A DNA stretch of 64,000 nt from Enoplolaimus lenunculus (lineage: Eukaryota > Nematoda > Enoplea > Enoplida > Thoracostomopsidae), in NCBI GenBank assembly GCA_030248215.1, contig JASANG010004025.1:62001-126000 (forward strand), read 5' to 3'. The translations under genes were made by a program, and so were the position numbers. Shown here piece by piece: positions 57,290 to 64,000 of the stretch. Below the pieces are notes generated by a model. It made no database searches. It had not been told where the DNA came from and saw only the letters and a program-made list of their open reading frames with translations. Numbering within the stretch: position 1 is the stretch's first letter; each line of letters begins with the position of its first letter.

Positions 57290-58360
57290 TGACAATTTTT
57301 TGCGTAGCTTAGTCTTAGGCTTAGGTTTAGGAATATGCTTTACAATACTGTTTCGCCCCTGTTCTTTACACTGGCCGTAAAGTTTTAGGACAGTTTCACC
57401 GTTTCAGTCTCAACAATTCGCCACTCCCTTAGTTTACTTAATCTAGAAAGTTAGTTTAATACTGCTGGATTAGCGTAAATGTTAAAATCAAGTTAGTTTA
57501 AGCTTCTAGAGGGTAGTTAGTGCAAATGACACAAGACTGCCCTGTGAAATTTTTAACCCCACATTCCCAAACATGTTATAGCTGGCTAAGTAATTTTCTC
57601 ACCAAATAAAAACCCCATACGAAGAATAAAAAGTATAAAGCTATTTGTTTGAAACATTGGCTGTGTTTGTGAAATCAGTGACTTAAAGTATTTGCTTTAA
57701 GTAAGCTTTTAGAAACGACAAAATGGTTAAGTAATTACTTTAGCACGTACTTATTAAGTACCAAATTGTACTTTTAAGTAGGATTTCACAAACCCAGCCG
57801 TTGAAGGTACTTAATTTATGATCTTGCAATAAATTTGATTTTTGTACATATGACCTTCACATCAGCATAATACGGGTAACAAAATATGTTTCAGCTGAAA
57901 ATTTCAAAATATTGAAATACGAATTTTTTCAATATTTATTGCGCAGTCATTTTTAAAAATAAACAGCAACACACTGAAGCGTTGGAGTAATGGACCCATC
58001 GAACTACTCTGCATTTGCAGTTTAAAAGTTGAATTTGTTACAAAAAATTTTCGCACTGCGCAAAAGTTAACTAGTTTTTGTGCTACATATATTCAGTCTA
58101 ATAGTTCTATTTTATTGCAAGTAAGTCTCACGGTACAATTCCTAAACCGTAGGCAGGTTAATGCGCCCATGTATAGAACGGGACCGGATCGTTTTCCGGC
58201 AGGACTGTAATAGAGTCGGTTTAGGCTTTGACTAACTTTTTGTCCTAACGCTTATAGGCTTAGGCATAGGCTTAGGCTTGAGAATAGGCTCATCCTTACG
58301 CTTAGGCTAAGGCTTATGCTTAGTCTTAGCAATATGCTTATACTACTGTTGCGGCATTTC
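57290..58360. mobile_element. TAAGCC element fragments flanking an AAGTA-type MITE
   Basis: A half element at 57298-57378 (TTAGGC array then GTTTCGCCCCTGTTCTTTAC), and a full GGACCGG-type copy at about 58167-58355 (CATGTATAGAACGGGACCGG ... CTTATACTACTG). Between them, 57656-57802 has ends GGCTGTGTTTGTGAAATC and GGATTTCACAAACCCAGCC around AAGTA/TACTT words. Confidence 0.6.
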
Positions 58361-60559
58361 AACTTTGTCTTGTATCAAAAACTTGAGCGATAATGCAAAA
58401 TTATACTTAAGAATCATGGTCGTGGCCAGGACTTTTGTTTGGGGGGCACACAAATACTTTAAATATATAGTGTATCAATCAGTTTTCATTAATTAGAATA
58501 TGCAGCTCATTCACAAGGCCGGCGTTAAGATAGTCGGCCCACGGCACCCCAAACAGGTCCAATGGGGCCCCAATAAAATGTTATTTGTAAACAGCGATAA
58601 TCAATGAAACTCGCAATTGTGCGTGCGTTGGTTAATAATGGTTACAACAGTTTTTGATCAAAATACATGGTACAAAAACAGTCACTACGCACAACAACGC
58701 GTGAGAAAATAAATTTTAATGCATATACCACTAAACCACTGATTGCCAAAATTTTGAATTTTTGCCATACTCAATATTCACTGCCGCCTACTGCATTTGT
58801 TTCAAGATTTTGGCATTATGAATGTTGTGTTTAGATTGTTGAAGGCGATAAAATAGCGTTAAAATGAATTCTTTCGTAACAAGTATTTTTTCCGGTTGCG
58901 GATCCGGTTCCGTTTCCGACATTTTAATGTACAGGCAGGGGGGCACAGCCCCCAAAGTTGAGCAGAGCTCACAATATCAAGCTGTCCAATACCATTTCCA
59001 CCAACACAACACAACCCGCTATTAAATTTGTACGCTTTAGAGTAACAGCAAAATACGTAATATACCTACTTTGCTATCGATCAAAATATGAAACCAGGGT
59101 GTAAACGAATAGCAAAAATAACAGACTAAATAACATATAGTGATCAAAATAAAGGAAACGGAAATCAGATATTAAATTGGAAAAACGTATTACCGCAAAA
59201 GAAGTACTAGGCTCAGTGAGCAAATTAATCAGTCTGAGCTTCAGAGTGTTGAAAAACAATATAGGGGATATATTGACGTAGAAATCTTGAAGTTGCATGC
59301 TGATTAAACTTTAATATTTGGTCACTCCAGCAAATTCTGCATCTGCAGAACAAGCTTTTTTAACGCGTCGCATCCAGGGCCGGAGCAGCCACCCCCATAC
59401 GTCCTATTTAGAGGGCCCACCCCTAAAACGGCCACCAACTTAACCGGTTGAAGCAAAAACCGCCGAAGTTTTGAAATATGTCTGACTTCTTGCTCACTTT
59501 GCTCGCGAGTTTTTGACATTTGTGTTGTACCTTGCCGCTTGATTGCTAAAATCTTAAATTTCGATCCTCGCTACGCTCAGTGGCCTACAGTTTCACTCAA
59601 GATAATATAACTCGCCCGAAATGAAATATTCAGGTACGGTAATAAAAGAAGGTTTGGAGTGTCGAGGTGTACCATGTGCTGTCTCCCTGGTTGGAGCATA
59701 TATGAAAATTAAAATTGTATAAACTTTTACCTAAAATATAAGCTCGTTCAGCTACTTTAGCAGAAAATGTTAAAAAATTTCCTGCTGTGCGCGATGTGTG
59801 ATTCATTTTAAAGCTGGGTTCACGTTCTAGATTAACCATTTTGCAACTTTTGTGTGAAACCTTTTTTGGAAAAGTCTCCTTCCGGCATTGAGTTGGTGGA
59901 GAGCCCCATGCCTTGTCTACTCAGGCACTTTTGAGGTCACATAGACACGTAAGCGATTAAACCACATGCTGATAATGAACATTTATCTTGGTATCATTGA
60001 TAATTTGTCAATAAATGACGAATGAATTAATTTTATTTCGTAAGGAATAACGAAAAAAGCTTCCGCGCACTTTTTCATTTTACTGGAACATTTCGCAAAA
60101 CAATGTGATTTTTAGCAAAATAACACTCTATAACATTCAACTATTTTTAGATACTATTGTGCCCCCCAATATTACGTATTGACTATATAAGTGGCATCTG
60201 AATATGCGGTGACGAAGTTCGTGCCGTCCACATGGTCTGCCAGATGAAATGGTGGGTGTATACTGGATGTGTGTGACTTTTGGATATCAAATTTGAAAAC
60301 ACTATAATTAACTTTACTGAATCGCATGTGGGTGCAATTTTTACACCAGCAGTGACAGCTATGCGGGATTCACGTATCTGTTGGTGCGTTTGGTACCATT
60401 TTTTCAGCAACCTATAGCAGGTGATGGCCCAAACCTCAGCCCGTGTTACTTTCAGAGTTGTTACAATTTCCACTGGAACAGCAAAAGAGTGGCTTTATAG
60501 GTGTTAGATTATTTTTGCTTTCTTTAGGCTGTAAGCTCTGAACGCTATTGGGGGCTGTG
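58361..60559. other. Repeat debris between TAAGCC element and SINE tandem
   Basis: 58500-58960 carries CCGGAA-type core words (CATTTGTTTCAAGATTTTGG, GTTGCGGATCCGG). 59360-59600 contains GGGCCGGAGCAGCC and the word TTGCTCACTTTGCTCGCGAG, related to GCTCGCTTCGCTCGC at 51355 and 51880 and to GCTCACTGCGCTCGCTCGC at 56925. Apart from the doubtful exon at 59731-59839, no gene seen. Confidence 0.45.
59731..59839 (-). CDS. Possible short first exon, unrecognised
   Basis: On the minus strand an ATG at 59839 opens 36 codons (MVNLEREPSFKMNH..., ending AERAYIL) that run into a GTAAAA donor after TTAG. The composition looks more protein-like than the surrounding repeat-derived frames. No partner exon with matching phase was established, although an open stretch at 59200-59290 on the same strand could be one. 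No family recognised. Confidence 0.2.
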
Positions 60560-60805
60560 CCCAATGTAAACATGTGAGACATGCTTGCCCTGGTGCATAT
60601 GCAATAAATGCAATGTACATTGTGTTGTACAGTCGACACATATAGTCGACGAAAAATGCAGTTGGAGAGGCGGGCTACGTGGCGCAGTGGTACAGTGCTC
60701 GCTTAAGGATCCATAGGCTAAGAGTTCGATCCCCGCTCTAGCCCGCTTTTCCAGCTGCTTAATAGTTGAAAGGTCTGATGTCCCGGGTCCTACCTAGACT
60801 GACAT
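60560..60805 (+). repeat. tRNA-derived SINE, tandem copy 1
   Basis: Same order as the copy at 8020: ATGTGAGACATGCTTG, GTCGACACATATAGTCGACG, tRNA-like body at 60672-60744 (GGGCTA pairs with TAGCCC; A box TGGCGCAGTGGT, B box GTTCGATCCCC), then the AAAGGTCTGATGTCCCGGG tail to GACTGACA. It lacks the first module present in copy 2. Confidence 0.8.
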
Positions 60806-61148
60806 GGGGGCTACGCCGTGAGCGCAATGGTAAATTGCCGCGCTATGAGCACGGTATCCAGTCGAAAATAGGATGGACGGTCAAGGGATGACCTTGTTGA
60901 AAATAAGGGCATGTAAGCATGTGAGACATGCTTGTCCTGGCGCATATGCAATAAATGCAATGCACATTGTGTTGTACAGTCGACACGTTTAGTCGACGAA
61001 TAATGCAGTTGGAGAGGCGGGCTACGTGGCGCAGTGGTGCAGTGCTCGCTTAAGGAACCATAGGCTAAGAGTTCGATCCCCGCTCTAGCCCGCTTTTCCA
61101 GCTGCTTAGTTGAAAGGTCTGATGTCCCGGGTCCTACCTAGACTGACA
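60806..61148 (+). repeat. Composite SINE, tandem copy 2 with two tRNA-like modules
   Basis: Begins with a second tRNA-like module, GGGGGCTACGCCGTGAGCGC AATGGTAAATTG, then a TATGAGCACGGTATCCAGTC segment, a hairpin GGTCAAGGGATGACC and the ATGTGAGACATGCTTG block. The main tRNA-like body at 61019-61091 and the common tail ending GACTGACA follow. Head-to-tail with copy 1. Confidence 0.8.
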
Positions 61149-61539
61149 CCCAACAGTCTTAAAACCGAGCGAGTGCCATCCTGCCCCTATAACTTCCGAC
61201 GCTATAATTCTGTGTACAAATGCGACTTACTCTTTGACACGATTAAATAGAATGTTGAGCGATCAATAACATAAGTAGTCGTTTTTCGTTAATAAATCAA
61301 GGTCGATATTTCTATTATGTGCAACGTGTTTGTATCAATGATTTTAATTACTTGCCCAGTATTTTTGTATTTGTGATGTGTATTAAATAGCTAATCTACC
61401 GTGGTAGCCGCCGTGCACATCACGGTATTTTAAATAAAAAGAAGATTGCTATACATGGACGTAAATACCAGTGTATGAAGTTGTTACAACGACCATGTGG
61501 GGTGTTGGTGGTATGTTTCAGGTTGCAAGAGATTCGCGG

Positions 61540-61960
61540 TTCGTGCTAGTCCAGTTAGGACTTACGCAAACGCACTATCACGGCGTCGTGTTGCCCGCTT
61601 CTTCAACTGCTTTTATAGTTGACTATATTTGTCGACACGTATGCTGCCGGTTAGCATACAATAATGTGCATCGCGTATATTGTATATGCACCGAGACAAG
61701 CATGTCTCACATGCTTACATGCCTCAATTTTCAACAAGGTAGTTTTTCGACGCCGATCTGGTTTTCGAGTGGATACCGTGCTAAAAGCGCAGAAATTTAC
61801 CACTGCGATCACAGCGTAGCCTCCCCATGTCACTTAATTGCCAAAAGGGTCAAGAAATTCTGGAGGATCAAAATGTGGCGTTTTCCGCGAATCTCCTCAC
61901 AATGTGTATTGCATCTATTGCATATGCACTACGCCAAGCATGCCAGACACGCTTACAGTT
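61540..61960 (-). repeat. Composite SINE copies, opposite strand, diverged
   Basis: Read on the minus strand, 61836 to about 61610 has the same first module (GGCTACGCTGTGATCGCAGT), the ACGGTATCCACTCG word, ATGTGAGACATGCTTGTCTC and the GTCGACAAATATAGTC block. A shorter piece at 61890-61955 repeats ATGCAATAGATGCAATACAC. Protein-like plus-strand frames across 61471-61980 are SINE sequence. Confidence 0.65.
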
Positions 61961-63070
61961 CGGTTCCCGCGTTATCATAAACGGTATCACAATTTCTGAA
62001 ATGAATTGCCGACCATTCATTTCCGACACTGGTGTTGATGAAATGATGAAAGTTTTTTGGGCATCATGTTGTTTTGAGGTTTTTTAATAATGCGCTGCAC
62101 ACAGGGTTAGGCATAGTTCAAATCTTTCTTACCACATAGCATATGATGATGCCTACTTGCGGTTTTAACGACTCTACTTTTAACCAGTTCAGTATTAATA
62201 TGTGCACAGGTGATCCTGAGATTTTGTATTTGTTAGTTGAGTGTGTAGGCCTGCATGGCCTTGAATGCCATTAAGCATGATTTACTATGGTTATGATGGT
62301 GTTTGAATGGTAATTGGTTTTTTGAAGCTGAATTTTTCCAGAATAGTGGCTAGAAACATACTTAACCTATAAGCGAATGGTGTTTCCGTCTCAAAAACTT
62401 TACTTTTGCAACGTTATTGTCTTGTGTGTTTCACTATCATATCAGCAGCAACAAGAATCGCTTTTTATTAACACGCCGGTTCTGACTGACGTCAATAATA
62501 ACAATGATGGGTAAGTTGGCACTTGCGCAATTTAGACCTGTTATTCTATTTACTAATTCAAATTTGGTAAATTTCGAAATGAAGGCCTCAGGTAACATTT
62601 TTCTGGTTTCTTTCTTTTCCAACTCTGCCACATTATAAATCAATCACGTAAATAATTTTATGATTTAGAACAACGTTTTTTCAGATTACTGAAAACAATT
62701 GTATTTACCTGTTGTGTAGAATAGCGGTTTAAATATCTGACAAAGTGTTGCAAAAAATGGAGTACCATACTGCAAACACAAAGATATTTGAAGACAGCAG
62801 CCTAAAGATTTAGTGCGAATGCTGGTAGTGTGATTCTGTTCGACCAAGTTGACATCGAAATTTATAACCCAAACTGATACTAGCAAATATGTAATACCTC
62901 TGTCTACAGACGTGACCTGTCGACAATAATAAAGATGTATTTAAATACATAATATCTGAAACATTTTACAGAAAAATTTCTTGAAACGTAATATATCGTG
63001 AAAATATACAATCACAAACGTTTAGACTTGTCTTTATAATTTAGATAAATTAGTTATATTTTTGTTTTAG
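61961..63070. other. Region upstream of SLC9A8 exons
   Basis: No repeat family recognised and no coding exon supported. Because the exon at 63071 begins at a splice acceptor, the promoter and 5' UTR exon of SLC9A8 should lie here or further left, but no core promoter motif stands out. Confidence 0.4.
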
Positions 63071-63636
63071 CTTGCGCAATGGATCCACGTCGGCTATGGC
63101 CGCATCCAATACAAATGCCAGTGAAACCACACAGACTGAAGCCATGGTGTCCACTGCAGTTGTTCCTATTGTTGATGAGCCTGAAGAAGCCGCAGCTGAA
63201 GAACATCGCAGTTCGATGGCGATATTTTTCATACTTTTTGTTATTGGTAAGCTGGTAGCCAGCTTCAATTTGAAACCATATAAACACTTGCAATTTTTTG
63301 CAGTGGGGCAGCGACTCTGCGAGAACTTACAGCTGTCACATGTACATTACATTTGTATAGGTTTCTTTAAACCTTACTTATAATTATTATAAACGCAAAA
63401 TATTGAACAAAGTTAGCTATTTCTGGTTGTTTGAGTTTCCTCCTCGCTTATTGTTGCGTTAAATTACCTTTATCGAAATGCTGTCTATTACGTAAGTAGA
63501 ATCCTACATTTTAAATTCTGTTAGCAGTGATTAGTATTTGTTTGAATAATTTTAGTTCTGTCAATTTTGCTGGTACACGTGTTGTTGAAAACTCAATTTC
63601 ATTATTTGCCTGAGAGTGTGGCGATTATGTTTTTAG
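63071..63636 (+). CDS. SLC9A8: Sodium/proton exchanger, NHE8 type, first recognisable exons (continues past window)
   Basis: Two exons, 63071-63246 and 63556-63636, joined in phase 1, with donor GTAAGC and acceptor TTTTAG; a further donor GTAAGA follows at 63637. Exon A follows a TTTTGTTTTAG acceptor, has an ATG at 63096, an acidic Thr/Ala-rich lead ending EEAAAEEHRSS, then the hydrophobic MAIFFILFVIG. Exon B gives VLSILLVHVLLKTQFHYLPE followed by SVAIMFLG. In human NHE8 the matching stretch is TIFFSLLVLAICIILVHLL followed by a LPESVAVVSLG motif, so the family call is firm. The protein is expected to be an endomembrane or apical Na+/H+ exchanger with 12-13 membrane helices; only the first helix region is inside the window. 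A 5' UTR exon probably lies upstream. Confidence 0.85.
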
Positions 63637-64000
63637 GTAAGATTATCTGTTGCGGAATTTATATACTGAAGTAGGTACAGCTATAAAACCTCTGGGGATT
63701 TATCGTTCCTGATGAAGTTAAAGTTGAAAATAAAGTACTTCTACTCATGGTTTTAAAAATGGTAGCATATAAAATAAATTCGTTTTCGCACCATTTTAAA
63801 GATATGTAGTACGTATGCAAAATGTAGAGAGTACATATCATCTGTGCGTGGGTAACAACACAATTTGGCTAAATTTGGACATGTTTATATTGTTAGATAT
63901 GTTCGTGGATTGGTATGGTTCTGACGAGGTATTTTATATATCAGATTATTATTAGTGGTTTAGGTACATTTATCGGTGCAATAGCAAAGTTGACAGGAAA

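Noticed and set aside
60672-60744. Functional tRNA gene
   Set aside because: A and B boxes are present and the length is 73, but the anticodon arm does not fold cleanly, and three similar copies share the same non-tRNA tail: a SINE.
61471-61980. 169-codon plus frame
   Set aside because: Antisense of composite SINE copies.

Overview
The window comes from an intron-rich, AT-rich animal nuclear genome with a very heavy load of short non-autonomous DNA transposons. Phylum is not decidable from what I can see. Protein similarity is metazoan and looks closer to deuterostome and vertebrate sequences than to nematode ones; a tunicate-like genome is possible, at low confidence.

Three protein genes can be supported. 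(1) Minus strand, 20687-35738: a complete 26-exon gene for exportin-1 (XPO1/CRM1), the RanGTP-dependent nuclear export receptor. Every exon joins in frame (3537 nt, 1178 residues plus stop). It is about 107 residues longer than the 1071-residue human protein because of two internal low-complexity insertions and an extended C-terminal tail. (2) Minus strand, about 43703-49491 and perhaps down to 42108: four exons with matching splice phases that together read as a signal peptide followed by an MNNL/C2-like domain, the fold at the N-terminus of Delta/Serrate/Jagged Notch ligands. Repeats bury this gene and no single long ORF reveals it. (3) Plus strand, 63071-63636 and running off the right edge: the first two recognisable coding exons of a sodium/proton exchanger of the SLC9A8 (NHE8) type.

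Layout: 1-20.3 kb is gene-free as far as I can see. It holds hAT-like elements (one with a perfect 8-bp target duplication), a ~61-bp minisatellite (2318-2940), a tRNA-derived SINE, nested MITEs at 7.5-8.0 kb, telomere-like TAAGCC elements in a large palindrome (9.1-9.7 kb), a dimeric satellite (12.05-13.03 kb) and a foldback element enclosing a retroelement-type integrase relic (13.96-15.2 kb). XPO1 fills 20.7-35.7 kb, with transposon fragments in many introns. The 36-50 kb stretch contains the MNNL-like gene interleaved with MITEs. The 50-62 kb stretch is repeats again, including a tandem of composite two-module SINEs (60.56-61.15 kb). The right edge begins SLC9A8.

The outstanding repeat feature is a set of element families that share hAT-like termini (CAGGG/CCCTG and similar) while each carries a different short subterminal motif (CCGGAA, GATTCG, CTCGGT, ATCGG, GGATACGGAT, ACCCG). 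Two other families, ending in CACTGTAAATT and CACTGCAAAAAATGG, are present in about 12 and 5 copies and are nested in one another.
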